From: CAIQQQ01 sp037445025
GTDB lineage: Bacteria; Pseudomonadota; Alphaproteobacteria; Acetobacterales; Acetobacteraceae
Length of the DNA stretch: 64,000 nucleotides
Direction of reading: 5' to 3'
Assembly: GCA_037445025.1 (NCBI GenBank)
Contig: JBBILI010000028.1
Coordinates: 9,141-73,140 of the forward strand
Shown: in pieces, positions 49,891 through 58,616 of the stretch
How positions within the stretch are numbered: position 1 is the first letter of the stretch
How the letters are laid out: the number at the start of each line of letters is the position of its first letter
Made by a program: the position numbers and the translations under genes
The notes under the pieces: model-generated
What the model was told of the DNA's origin: nothing
What the model saw: only the letters and a program-made list of their open reading frames with translations
Database searches by the model: none

Positions 49891-52380
49891 CTACTCGTTT
49901 CGCAGCAGCGGCGCCGCCTTTGCGTGCAGCGCGGCCTCCGTGCCGGCGAGGCCGAACAGCAGCATCAGCAGGATGCACCCCAGCACCGTGGCTGCCAGGG
50001 TGAACGGCAGGAACGCCCAGTCCGTGCCCATCACCTCATGCACCACGGCGTAGCTGGCGCCGGTGCCGATGGCACAGGCGATCACCCCGGCAGTGAGGCC
50101 GAGGGCGCCGAATTCCGCCAGCCAGGCGATGCGCAGCTGCGCCGAGGTGGCGCCGAGGCTGCGCAGAATCACGGCCTCGGCAATCCGCCGCCGCTGCCCG
50201 GCCGCCACCGCGCCGGCCAGCACTAGCGCGCCGGACACCAGGGTGAGCGAGCCGGTGGCGGTCAGCGCCGTGCCGATCTGGGCAAACAGCACGCCGACCG
50301 CGGCCAGGATGTCCGCCACCCGGATGCCCGAGACGTTGGGCAACGCGTCGGTGACGGCGCGCAGCAGGCGGGCCTGGCTTTCATCGGTGGCGCGGACGGT
50401 GGCGATATGGGTGTGCGGCGCACGGTCCAGCAGGCCGGGGCTTGCGACGAAGGTGAAGTTGATGCCCATCGAGCGCCACTGGATGTCGCGCAGGCTGGTG
50501 ACGGTGAGGTCGATGTCACGCCCCAGCACGTTGACGCGGATGACGTCACCGAGCTTCACGCCCCAGCCGCGGGCGATGTTGGCGTCAAGCGACAGCAGCG
50601 GCGCGCCGTGATAGTCGGCCGGCCACCATTGCCCGGCCACGATCTTCGTGCCCTCCGGCGGGCTGGCGGCATAGGTGAGGCCACGGTCGCCGCGCAGCGC
50701 CCAGGCCGTGTCGGGGGTGGCATGCACCTCGTCGGCGGGAATGCCCGCGACGGAGACGAGCCGCGCGCGCAGGCTCGGCACCTCCTGCATGTCGGTCACT
50801 CCCGGCTCGGCGGCCAGGATGGCGCGAAACTTATCCATCTGCGTGTTCTGGATATCGACGAAGAAGAAGCTGGGGGCCTTGGCCGGCAGCTGCTCGGCCA
50901 CCTGGAGCTGCACATTGCCTTGGATCAAGGCCACGGCGGCGAGCGTGGTCAGGCCGAGACCGACCGAGACCAGCATCAGCGGTGTCGATGTGCCGGGCCG
51001 ATACAGATTGCCGAAGGCCAGCCGCAGCGCGGGGTGGCCGGTGGCATGGATGCGTCGGGCCACCGCCATCAGCCCCCAGGCGCCGGCGCGGAACAGCGCC
51101 AGCGTGGCGACGGCGGCGGCGCAGAAGCCGAGCGCGAAGCGTTGCTCGACGGAGGTGATGACGGTGAGGGCCACCAGCCCGAGCGTCAGCAGCGTGATCG
51201 TGGCGATCACCCAGACCGGCCGGCGACCGCCTTGCGGCAGCACGGCGTCGCGAAACAGGGCAGCGCCGGAGATGCCCATGGCGCGGGCCAGCGGCCCCAG
51301 CGAGAACACGGCTGCGATCAGCACGCCGTAGGTGGCGGCCAGCAGCAGCGGCCTGGCGAACAGGCCCTGGGCCGGTGACACCGGCAGCGCATCGCCCAGC
51401 AGCGCCGCGGCTCCCAGCGGCAGGGCAGCGCCGGCGGCGAGACCGATCACGATGCCGAGCCCGGCCAGGGCCGCCACCTGCAGCGCGCACACCGCGAACA
51501 CCAGCCGCGGCGAGGCGCCGAGGCAGCGCAGGATGGCGATGCTGCGCGCGCGGCCTTCCAGCCAGGCGCGCACGCCGTTGGCCACGCCGATGCCGCCGAC
51601 CAGCAGCGAGGTGAGCCCCACCAGCGTCATGAACAGGCTGGTGCGGTCGAGGAACTGGCTGACGGCGGGGGCGGCGTCCCGCGAGTCGCGGATGCGCCAG
51701 CCGGTGTTGGGGAAGTCCTTGCGCAGGGCTTCGATCTGGGCCGCCACGTCGGTGCCCGGGGGGAAGGCGGCGCGCAGCTGGTGTTCGACGATCGAGCCGG
51801 GCTGTTCGAGCGCGGTTTCCGGCAGGTCCTGCAGGTTGATGAGGGCGCGTGGGCCGAGCACCGAGGGGGTGGACACGCGGTCCGGCTCGTCGGTGAGGGC
51901 GGATTGCAGGGTGAGCGTGGCGCGGCCGAGCTGCATGGCGGCGCCGGGCTGCACGCCCAGCCGGTCGAGCACGATCGGCTCGACGGCGATGTGGCCCGGC
52001 TGGAGCGGGCCTTGCGGGTTGAAGCTTGCGGTGCCGATCAGCGGCCATGCGGCGTCCACCGCCTTCAGTTCCACCAGCAGCCGTGCGCCGCCGGGGGCGA
52101 TGAGCATGGAGCGCATGCCGGTGACGTCGGAGATGCGGGCGCCGCGGGCGCGCAGCCAGGTGCGCAGCGTGTCGGGCAGGGTGGAGGCGCCGCCCTGGAT
52201 GGCGATGTCGCCGCCGAGGATGCGTGCGCCGTCGGCGCGCAGGCCCTGCTCGATGCCGGCGCGCAGGCTGCCGACGCCGGCGATGGCGGCGACGCCGAGG
52301 GCGAGGCAGGCCAGCACGACGCGCAGGCCGCGGATGCCGCCGCGGAGCTGGCGGCGGGCCAAGGTGAAAGCGTAGATCAA
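49891..52380 (-). CDS. ABC transporter permease, FtsX-like (YbbP/YbbP-type)
   Basis: Large MacB/FtsX-type permease of about 829 residues: an N-terminal helix (VVLACLALGVAAIAGVGSL), a long periplasmic domain, and two further FtsX helix bundles around 270-380 and 700-820. It is encoded directly after its ATPase partner, as in ybbA-ybbP. No ATG is available: TTG 52380 (MIYAFTLARRQLRGG) is chosen because it lies just outside the preceding repeat; TTG 52416 within the repeat is the alternative. Probably extracts or moves a lipid or lipoprotein. Arylesterase TesA is divergent. Confidence 0.85.
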   Translation of the reverse strand: MIYAFTLARRQLRGGIRGLRVVLACLALGVAAIAGVGSLRAGIEQGLRADGARILGGDIAIQGGASTLPDTLRTWLRARGARISDVTGMRSMLIAPGGARLLVELKAVDAAWPLIGTASFNPQGPLQPGHIAVEPIVLDRLGVQPGAAMQLGRATLTLQSALTDEPDRVSTPSVLGPRALINLQDLPETALEQPGSIVEHQLRAAFPPGTDVAAQIEALRKDFPNTGWRIRDSRDAAPAVSQFLDRTSLFMTLVGLTSLLVGGIGVANGVRAWLEGRARSIAILRCLGASPRLVFAVCALQVAALAGLGIVIGLAAGAALPLGAAALLGDALPVSPAQGLFARPLLLAATYGVLIAAVFSLGPLARAMGISGAALFRDAVLPQGGRRPVWVIATITLLTLGLVALTVITSVEQRFALGFCAAAVATLALFRAGAWGLMAVARRIHATGHPALRLAFGNLYRPGTSTPLMLVSVGLGLTTLAAVALIQGNVQLQVAEQLPAKAPSFFFVDIQNTQMDKFRAILAAEPGVTDMQEVPSLRARLVSVAGIPADEVHATPDTAWALRGDRGLTYAASPPEGTKIVAGQWWPADYHGAPLLSLDANIARGWGVKLGDVIRVNVLGRDIDLTVTSLRDIQWRSMGINFTFVASPGLLDRAPHTHIATVRATDESQARLLRAVTDALPNVSGIRVADILAAVGVLFAQIGTALTATGSLTLVSGALVLAGAVAAGQRRRIAEAVILRSLGATSAQLRIAWLAEFGALGLTAGVIACAIGTGASYAVVHEVMGTDWAFLPFTLAATVLGCILLMLLFGLAGTEAALHAKAAPLLRNE

Positions 52381-52515
52381 GGAAGCAAGGCCTTCTTTTC
52401 TGAAGAAAAGAAGCAAAAGACTTTCAAACGTTGAGCGGACCCCTCTCCGGAGGAGGGCGCCAGCCGATAAAAGTTTTTTTGGTTCTTTTTTTCAAAAAAG
52501 AACATCTTCACTTAA
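52380..52515. repeat. family A repeat, full copy inside ybbA-ybbP operon (A7)
   Basis: Plus-strand left tip GGAAGCAAGGCCTTC, arm TTTTCTGAAGAAAAG and AAGCAAAAGACTTTC; core around CCCTCTCCGGAGGAGGG; right arm AAAAGTTTTTTTGGTTC and TTTTTTTCAAAAAAGAAC. It separates ATPase and permease genes of one transporter. The ATPase's last residues (VLF) and TGA stop are encoded by the right arm, and the permease TTG start touches the left tip. Confidence 0.87.
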
Positions 52516-53220
52516 TCTTCCATCATTGACTCTAATTTTTTTGTCACACCGCCGCGCCAGCGCCGCATCATGCGTGATCAGCAGCAGCGTGGCGCCCGTC
52601 TCTGCGCGCATGCGAAACAACAGGTCCATCACCATCGCCCCGGTGGCGGTGTCGAGGTTGCCGGTCGGCTCGTCGGCCAGCAGCAGCTTGGGCCGCGCCG
52701 CCACCGCGCGCGCCAGCGCCACGCGCTGCTGCTCGCCGCCGGAGAGCATGCCCGGCAGGTGCGTCAGCCGGTGCCCGAGCCCCACCGCGCGCAGCGCCGC
52801 CTCGGCCAGCGCCATCGCGTCTGCGCGACCTGCCAGTTCGAGCGGGATGGCCACGTTCTCCAGCGCCGTCATGGAGGCGATAAGGTGGAACGCCTGGAAC
52901 ACGATGCCCACCTCGGCGCGGCGCAGCCGGGCGAGCTGGTCCTCGCGCATCGTGGTCAGTTCGTGCCCGTCGATTTTCACCGAGCCGCTGCTGGCGCGTT
53001 CCAGGCCGGCGAGCACCATCAGCAGGCTGGTCTTGCCCGAGCCGGAGGGGCCGACGATGCCGACGGCCTCGCCTTGTGCCACGTCGAGATCGATGCCGCG
53101 GAGGATGTTGACCGGGCCGGCCGCCGAAGGCACCGTCAGGGTCAGGGATCGCACCGCGACCAGGGCCCTGGTGTGGGCCGTGGGCGGTGGTGAGGCCGGA
53201 GGCGTGTGAATGACGTCCAT
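52492..53220 (-). CDS. ybbA: ABC transporter ATP-binding protein (YbbA/LolD-like)
   Basis: A 242-residue ATPase of the MacB/LolD group. Walker A GPSGSGKT at 57-64, signature LSGGEQ at 159-164, Walker B LLLADEP with D183-E184, then TGNLD. Start ATG 53220 has no strong ribosome binding site. It is divergent from tesA, whose ATG (53210) lies inside this gene's first codons on the other strand, so the two coding regions overlap by 11 bases. Works with the FtsX-like permease encoded after the repeat. Confidence 0.92.
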   Translation of the reverse strand: MDVIHTPPASPPPTAHTRALVAVRSLTLTVPSAAGPVNILRGIDLDVAQGEAVGIVGPSGSGKTSLLMVLAGLERASSGSVKIDGHELTTMREDQLARLRRAEVGIVFQAFHLIASMTALENVAIPLELAGRADAMALAEAALRAVGLGHRLTHLPGMLSGGEQQRVALARAVAARPKLLLADEPTGNLDTATGAMVMDLLFRMRAETGATLLLITHDAALARRCDKKIRVNDGRLSEDVLF

Positions 53221-53860
53221 GTCCAAGGGATATGGCCTCGCCGGCAGCTTGTGCAAAGCAGCATCGGTGCTCTGTTGCCTTCTTTTCATATCGCTGTCGT
53301 CCCAGGCGGCCGGCAGGCCGCGGCTGCTGGTGCTGGGCGACAGCCTGACGGCCGGCTACGGGCTGGCCCATGAGGACGGGTTCCAGGCGCAGCTGCAGGC
53401 GCGGTTTCCGCAGGTGACGCTGATCGACGCGGCGGTGAGCGGTGACACCACCGCCGGCGGGCTGGCGCGGCTGGACTGGTCGCTGGCCGACGGGGCGGAC
53501 GCGGCCATCGTGGCGCTGGGCGGCAATGACGGGCTGCGCGGCATCGACCCGAAGGACACGCGGGCCAACCTCACCGCCATTCTCGATGCCCTGGCCGCCA
53601 AGCATATCCCGGTGCTGCTGAGCGGGATGTATGCGCCGCCCAATCTCGGCGAGGCGTATGAAGCCGAGTTCCGGGCGGTGTTCGACGATCTCGGCAAGCG
53701 CCCGGGGGTGATCTATGACCCGTTCCTGCTGACGGGTGTGGCGGGAGATCCCGCGTTGAACCAGGCGGACCACATTCACCCGAACCCGGCCGGCGTGAAG
53801 ATCGAGATCGCCAGGCTCGCTCCGCTGGTGGAGAAGCTGCTGGCCGAGATTCCAAAATGA
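53210..53860 (+). CDS. tesA: arylesterase / acyl-CoA thioesterase I family (TesA, SGNH hydrolase)
   Basis: Periplasmic multifunctional esterase, 216 residues with a signal peptide (hydrophobic LCCLLFISLSSQAAG). SGNH blocks: GDSLTAGYG with nucleophile S45, GGNDGL, and the C-terminal DHIHPNPAG with catalytic Asp and His. GGAGG lies 7 bases before ATG 53210. The divergent tesA/ybbA-ybbP arrangement is the same as in E. coli. The stop overlaps the next ATG (ATGA), beginning a four-gene operon. Confidence 0.93.
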   Translation: MTSMSKGYGLAGSLCKAASVLCCLLFISLSSQAAGRPRLLVLGDSLTAGYGLAHEDGFQAQLQARFPQVTLIDAAVSGDTTAGGLARLDWSLADGADAAIVALGGNDGLRGIDPKDTRANLTAILDALAAKHIPVLLSGMYAPPNLGEAYEAEFRAVFDDLGKRPGVIYDPFLLTGVAGDPALNQADHIHPNPAGVKIEIARLAPLVEKLLAEIPK

Positions 53861-54390
53861 GGCTGTTTGTCGCTGTCGATCTGCCATGGGACCTGCGCGA
53901 GCGTCTGGCGGGGCTGCAGCGCGGGCTGCCGGGCGCGCGCTGGGTGCCGGATGAGAACCTGCATCTGACGCTGCGCTTCATCGGCGAGCTGCCGCCGCAT
54001 CGGGCGGAAGAGGTGGATCTGGCGCTTTCTGGCCTGCGTGGCAAGCGGTTCGCGCTGACGCTGTCTGGCGTGGGCACCCACACCAGACAGGGCCGCGAGG
54101 TGGCGCTGTGGGTGGGGGTGGAGCGCAATCCGGCGCTGGAGCATCTGCAGTCCAAGATCGAGACGGCGCTGCAGCGGGCGGGGCTGCCGGCGGAGAAGCG
54201 GCGGTTTGTGCCGCATGTCACGCTCGCGCGGCTCGATGGCTGCGGCGAGGCGAAGCTGGCCGGCTGGGTGCAGGCCAACAACCTGTTCCGCGCCGGCCCG
54301 TTCGAGATCGACGCCATCACCCTGTTCAGCTCGCAGCTCGGCAAGGAAGCCTCGGTCTACACGGCCGAAGTGGCGTATCCGCTGGCATGA
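53857..54390 (+). CDS. thpR: RNA 2',3'-cyclic phosphodiesterase
   Basis: A 177-residue 2H phosphoesterase that opens 2',3'-cyclic phosphates on RNA. The two H-x-T motifs are H36-L-T38 (HLTLRF) and H120-V-T122 (HVTLAR). FVAVDLP is at the N-terminus. Start overlaps the tesA stop and its stop overlaps the next start (both ATGA). Soluble, cytoplasmic. Family certain, cellular role unclear. Confidence 0.92.
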   Translation: MRLFVAVDLPWDLRERLAGLQRGLPGARWVPDENLHLTLRFIGELPPHRAEEVDLALSGLRGKRFALTLSGVGTHTRQGREVALWVGVERNPALEHLQSKIETALQRAGLPAEKRRFVPHVTLARLDGCGEAKLAGWVQANNLFRAGPFEIDAITLFSSQLGKEASVYTAEVAYPLA

Positions 54391-54959
54391 GCCTCGATGC
54401 GGTCGCGGCGGCGGCGCGTGCCTGCACCCTGTGCGCCGACGCGTTGCCGCTCGGGCCGCGGCCGGTGCTGCAGGTGTCGGCCACGGCGCGGGTGCTGATC
54501 ATCGGCCAGGCGCCGGGCACCAAGGTGCATGCGAGCGGCATTCCGTGGAACGATCCTTCCGGCGCAAGGCTGCGGCAGTGGCTGAGCATGGACGAGGCGC
54601 TGTTCTACGACGCAAGCCGGGTGGCGATGGTGCCGATGGGGCTGTGCTATCCTGGCGTGCTGCCCAATGGGGGCGACAAGCCGCCGATGCCGATCTGCGC
54701 GCCGACCTGGCACCCCCGCGTGCTGCCGCTGCTGACCGGCGTGCGGCTGACGCTGCTGGTGGGCGGCTACGCCATCGCCCATCGGCTGGGCCGTGGCCCG
54801 ATGGCAGCCAGGGTGGCTGCGTTCCGGCAGGCGCCGCCCGGGATCATCGCGCTGCCGCATCCATCCTGGCGGACGATCGGCTGGGAGCGGCGCAATCCGT
54901 GGTTCGCCGCCGAGCTGCTGCCGCTGCTGCGCGGCCTTGTGGCGGAGGCGCTGGCCTGA
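54387..54959 (+). CDS. uracil-DNA glycosylase family protein
   Basis: A 190-residue member of the uracil-DNA glycosylase superfamily. IIGQAPGTKVHASGIPWNDPSG corresponds to motif 1 (GxxPG) and LPHPSWRTIGW to motif 2 with HPS. VLPNGGDKPPMPICAP has two Cys-containing positions but no clear FeS set, so it is not a standard family-4 enzyme. It could remove damaged bases or be a related DNA- or RNA-processing protein. Coupled at both ends (ATGA upstream, TGATG downstream). Confidence 0.8.
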   Translation: MSLDAVAAAARACTLCADALPLGPRPVLQVSATARVLIIGQAPGTKVHASGIPWNDPSGARLRQWLSMDEALFYDASRVAMVPMGLCYPGVLPNGGDKPPMPICAPTWHPRVLPLLTGVRLTLLVGGYAIAHRLGRGPMAARVAAFRQAPPGIIALPHPSWRTIGWERRNPWFAAELLPLLRGLVAEALA

Positions 54960-55660
54960 TGCGCGCGGACGGCCAGACGCTGACCGACATCGACTGGCAC
55001 GACCGCGACGCGGAGGAGGCGCAGCTGACCGACTGTGTCATCGAAGGCGCGGAGTTCTCCGGCACGCGGCTGTCCGGCAGCCGGTTTCTGCGCTGCCGGT
55101 TCGTGGCCTGCCGCTTCGCCCGGGCCGAGCTGCACGCGGCGCGCTTCGAGGGCTGCAGCCTGGTCGGCGCCAGCTTTGCGTTCGCCGAGCTGCGCGAGGC
55201 GCGCTTTGAGACCACCGACCTGTCGCTGGCCCGGTTCGAACGCTGCGACATGTTCGGCATCGAGATGGCGCAGTGCCATCTGCGCGGTGCGGTGTTTCAG
55301 CAGGTCGATTTCAGCCACGCGTATAGCCGCAGGCAGATCACGACTCGGGCCGGCTTCGCCGCATGCAACCTGGAGCTCGCCGACCTGTCCGGCGCGCGGC
55401 TGGCCGGCTGCGACCTCACCGGCAGCCGGCTGCGCGAGGCGGATCTGAGCGGCGCCGACCTCACCGACGCCGTGCTGCGCGACTGCGACCTGTTCCAGGC
55501 CATCCTGTCCGGCGCGAAGCTGGCCGGGGCGGATCTGCGCGGGGCGGAGATGAGCGGGCTCGACCTGATGGCGCTGGCAAGCTTCCGCGGGCTGAGGATC
55601 AACCAGGACCAGCAGCATGGGCTGCTGCACGGGCTTGGGGTTGACGTCGATCCTGGTTAG
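54959..55660 (+). CDS. pentapeptide repeat protein
   Basis: A 233-residue right-handed quadrilateral beta-helix protein. From about residue 20 nearly every fifth position is Leu or Phe in A(D/N)LxX-like repeats (ADLSGARLAGCDLTG, ADLTDAVLRDCDL). The C-terminus (LDLMALASFRGLRINQDQQHGLLHGLG) is a familiar cap for proteins of this type. Function unknown; some relatives protect DNA gyrase. Last gene of the tesA-thpR-udg operon; its stop overlaps the convergent truncated hydrolase by 4 bases. Confidence 0.87.
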   Translation: MRADGQTLTDIDWHDRDAEEAQLTDCVIEGAEFSGTRLSGSRFLRCRFVACRFARAELHAARFEGCSLVGASFAFAELREARFETTDLSLARFERCDMFGIEMAQCHLRGAVFQQVDFSHAYSRRQITTRAGFAACNLELADLSGARLAGCDLTGSRLREADLSGADLTDAVLRDCDLFQAILSGAKLAGADLRGAEMSGLDLMALASFRGLRINQDQQHGLLHGLGVDVDPG

Positions 55661-56310
55661 CGGCGCGCGCTCAGCATCATCCGCAGCAGCCGGCCGATCT
55701 GGCCGGAGGACACCGCGTTGCCCGGCTGGTCGGTGTCGACACGGTGCACGATCACAGCGTCAAGCGCCGGGATGACCAGCACCACGTGCCCGCCGGCGCC
55801 CAGGGCCGCGTAGCTGCCCGGCGGCAGGATGACGTTGGGAAACAGGATGCCGGACCGCTCGACCCACCACATGTAGCCATAGGCGCCGCTGGTCCCGGCG
55901 TGGGAATAGGGCAGCACGCTGTCCGCGACCCAGGGGGCCGGCACGGTCTGGCGGCCGCCGGCGCGGCCGTGGCGGAGGAACAGCAGGCCGAACCGGGCGA
56001 GATCGCGGGCGGTCATGCGGAACGGATAGGCTGGGTGGTCGGTCTCCTGGCCGTGGAACAGCGCGCCGTCCGTCTCCGGCGTGAAATCCTCCATGCCGCA
56101 GGGCTTGCCGATGCGGGATGCGAAATCGGCGGGGATGTCCGCCCCGGTGAGCTGGCGGAAGATCGTGCCCAGCGCGTTGAAATCCCAGTTGTTGTAGCAC
56201 CAGGCGACGCCCGGCCCGGCGCTGCCGCGCGCGGGCTTGATGGCGATCATTTCACGCTCGATGAGGCCTTGCCGGTCGTCGATGCCGAGGGTGTCGATTG
56301 GGTTTGGGGA
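55657..56310 (-). pseudogene. serine hydrolase (beta-lactamase class C fold), 5'-truncated at a repeat element
   Basis: About 215 recognisable residues: AWCYNNWDFNALG (the YxN region), FRMTARDLARFGLLFLRHG, YGYMWWVE and GAGGHVVLVIP match the C-terminal two-thirds of penicillin-binding/beta-lactamase class C relatives. The N-terminal part with the catalytic SxxK is missing. The open frame continues upstream only into repeat A8, whose translation (EKSFASFLQKRS) is unrelated. An intact relative lies at 62316-63374. Loss of the active serine means no catalysis; remnant of a deletion or rearrangement at the repeat. Confidence 0.75.
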
Positions 56311-56452
56311 GGAAGAGAAGAAAGGACTTCTTTTCTGAAGAAAAGAAGCAAAAGACTTTTCTATCGTTGGACGCACGTCGTCCGGATCGGCACGCACTCA
56401 ATGGAGGAAAGTTTTTTGGTTCTTTTTTTCAAAAAAGAACTGCTTTCTTATC
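56311..56452. repeat. family A repeat, full copy at truncation junction (A8)
   Basis: Left tip GGAAGAGAAGAAAGGACTTC, arm TTTTCTGAAGAAAAG and AAGCAAAAGACTTTTC; core with apex GTCCGGAT, weakly paired otherwise; right arm GGAAAGTTTTTTGGTTC and TTTTTTTCAAAAAAGAAC; tip TGCTTTCTTA. It lies between the truncated hydrolase and the coiled-coil gene, providing the TAA stop of the latter. Confidence 0.85.
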
Positions 56453-57860
56453 GCTGAATCTGCACCCCAATCTCTTGCCGCAACCCCGGCACCTCGCTGT
56501 CCGCCGCCAGCGCCGCTGCTATCGACTGCATCTGCCCGATCGTCGTCTGCAGATTCTTCAACAGGATCGGCGCCGTCTTCACCGCTTGCTCTTCCGGCTC
56601 GGGCTCGCGGTTCCCTGTCGCCTGACGTCGCAGGATGGCCATCCGCTCATTGGTCTTGCGGGCATGCCGCTCCCGCCATTCCTCGATCTGCTGCATGCGG
56701 GATGCATCGCTGCCCGCCCCGCCCACCACCGCGGTGGACGCGCGGACGCGCGACAGCACCGGGCTGAGCTCGTCGGGGATGTCGCGCAGCGACATATCGA
56801 GGTGCCGGGCCAGTTCGGCGCTGGCGGCCTGCATCAGCTGCGTGGCCTCGGCGGTTTCGAACAGGGCGCGCGGCAGGGTTTCGTCGGTCAGCTCGGAGAG
56901 CACACAGGCGGCCGACGAGATGCCGTCCCCGGCGGCGCCGATGGCGCCCGAGGCGGTCTCGACACGCAGGTTCAGTGACTCGATCCGGTTGGCGATCGCC
57001 AGCACGGCATCGGCCAGGGTGCCGATCTGCGGCTGGGCCGCGGTCAGGTTGGCCTGCAGCACCGCCTGCATCTGCTCGCCGAGGCCGGCGAGTGCGGCGT
57101 GCAGATCCTCGAAACGTGCGGCGATGCCGGGCAGGGTCGCCATCTGGCCGCCGACCCGCTCGCTGGCGGTCGAGATCGCCTCGGCCTGGGTGAGGGCGGT
57201 CGCCAGCCGGTCGAACACCGCCGGCGGGGCGGTGTCGCCATGCATCACCGTCACGGCCTGGAGCAGTTCGGGGAGCACACGCTCCAGCCGCTCCACCTGG
57301 CGGGCGGTGCGGGTGGTGATGTCGGCGATCCGCAGCATGGCCTCGGTCATGGCGGTGGAGACGGATGATCCGGAGTGGCCTTCCTCGCCCGCCAGGCGTG
57401 CCGTGTTGTGCTGCTCGGCCTGGGCGGCGGCGCGCTGCAGCCGCTGATCCGCCTGGACCAGGGCGGAGAGCAGGGCGGCGCTGTGATCCTGGGTGCGCAG
57501 CAGCGTGGTCTGATTGGCCGAGACCTGGGTGGCGAGTGCGTTGGCCAAGCTTTGCAGACGTTCCATCATGGGGGCCGCGCGGTCCGACGGCTCGGGCGCC
57601 GCGCGTCGCAGCAGGGCTGTGGCGAGACCGCTGATGGCCCCCAGCAGCCCGAGCCCGGCGGCCACGAGCAGGATGTTGCGCTGTCCCGAATCCATCGGCC
57701 AGTTGGCGCCGGAGGCCAGGGCCCCGAGTGCCGCGAAGATCAGCAGCATCGTGAAGACGGCACCGACACGCCCGAAGTCACTCGCAGGCGCAGCTTCGTC
57801 GGCCGCATCCGAGATGCCGCCCAAATGTGACGCAAACTGAACTGGCCCATTTTGGTCCAT
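56448..57860 (-). CDS. membrane-anchored coiled-coil protein of unknown function
   Basis: A 470-residue protein not matching a family I recognise. Two transmembrane helices near the N-terminus (about 30-48 and 58-83), then about 380 residues of alanine/glutamine-rich helix with heptad-like spacing, resembling the signalling region of methyl-accepting proteins or a MotB/KfrA-like rod. There is no clear E-rich MCP hairpin or PAS domain. Start ATG 57860 (MDQNGPVQ); an ATG 14 codons upstream is less likely. The stop comes from the adjoining repeat tip. It precedes the truncated hydrolase and follows the phosphatase gene by 89 bases. Confidence 0.7.
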   Translation of the reverse strand: MDQNGPVQFASHLGGISDAADEAAPASDFGRVGAVFTMLLIFAALGALASGANWPMDSGQRNILLVAAGLGLLGAISGLATALLRRAAPEPSDRAAPMMERLQSLANALATQVSANQTTLLRTQDHSAALLSALVQADQRLQRAAAQAEQHNTARLAGEEGHSGSSVSTAMTEAMLRIADITTRTARQVERLERVLPELLQAVTVMHGDTAPPAVFDRLATALTQAEAISTASERVGGQMATLPGIAARFEDLHAALAGLGEQMQAVLQANLTAAQPQIGTLADAVLAIANRIESLNLRVETASGAIGAAGDGISSAACVLSELTDETLPRALFETAEATQLMQAASAELARHLDMSLRDIPDELSPVLSRVRASTAVVGGAGSDASRMQQIEEWRERHARKTNERMAILRRQATGNREPEPEEQAVKTAPILLKNLQTTIGQMQSIAAALAADSEVPGLRQEIGVQIQR

Positions 57861-57949
57861 CGATCGTTCTTTCGAACACGACATGGCGCGCCGCCACGTC
57901 ATCCGAGGGCCAGAATAGAGAGGAATGCGTTAACCCAAGGTAAACAACG

Positions 57950-58612
57950 TCACTCGCGGACCAGGATACGATCGTTGATAAAGCTGGAAAGTCCGTGGGC
58001 GCGGAAATTCTGGCGCAGCGCCGTCTCGTCGTACTCGTCGCGGACCCAGTCCAGGAACGGCATCCGCCCTTCCGCAACCGTCGCGTAATGCAGGAAGAAC
58101 GCGTCGAGGATGCCGGTGTTCGATTTGCTGAAATGGCCGAAGCGCAGCGACAGCTGCTTCTGCGCCTCGGCCGCCGTGCCGCCTTCGAACAGGATGGCAA
58201 GACCCGAGGCCAGCCCGGCGCGGTCCGCGCCGGATTTGCAGTGCATCAGTGCCGGCGCCTGCAGCGTGCGATAGATCTCGGCGAAGCGCAGGATGCGGTC
58301 GCGATGCGGCGCGCCGCGGCTTTCGAACGCCATGTCGATATGGATCAGCCCGAGCCGTGCGGCCGCTTCACGGGACAAGGCGTCGCTGCCGCATTTGCGG
58401 TGGCCGCGCAGGTTGATCAGCGTCACCAGCCCCAGCCGCTGCTTCAGCCGCGCCAGGCGGCCGGGCGTGGGATGGTTCACCCGGTACAGCTTGCCGGGCA
58501 CGACAACGCCGAAATTGTCCCAGATCGTCCGGAACACCGCGTGGTCGACGAACAGGCTGTCGATCCAGGCGGCGGCCCGGCCTTTTGGCGAGGCCAGGTC
58601 GCCGTTGAACAT
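57950..58612 (-). CDS. tyrosine-protein phosphatase family protein
   Basis: A 220-residue cysteine phosphatase. The P-loop is HCKSGADRAG with C125 and R131 (C-x5-R). LYRVNHPTPGRLARLKQRLGLVTLINLRG upstream is typical of the DSP-like bacterial tyrosine phosphatases involved in exopolysaccharide or phosphoinositide control. No signal peptide. It starts at 58612, four bases downstream of the sdhB stop on the same strand, so it may be read from the sdh transcript. Confidence 0.85.
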   Translation of the reverse strand: MFNGDLASPKGRAAAWIDSLFVDHAVFRTIWDNFGVVVPGKLYRVNHPTPGRLARLKQRLGLVTLINLRGHRKCGSDALSREAAARLGLIHIDMAFESRGAPHRDRILRFAEIYRTLQAPALMHCKSGADRAGLASGLAILFEGGTAAEAQKQLSLRFGHFSKSNTGILDAFFLHYATVAEGRMPFLDWVRDEYDETALRQNFRAHGLSSFINDRILVRE

Positions 58613-58616
58613 GGGC

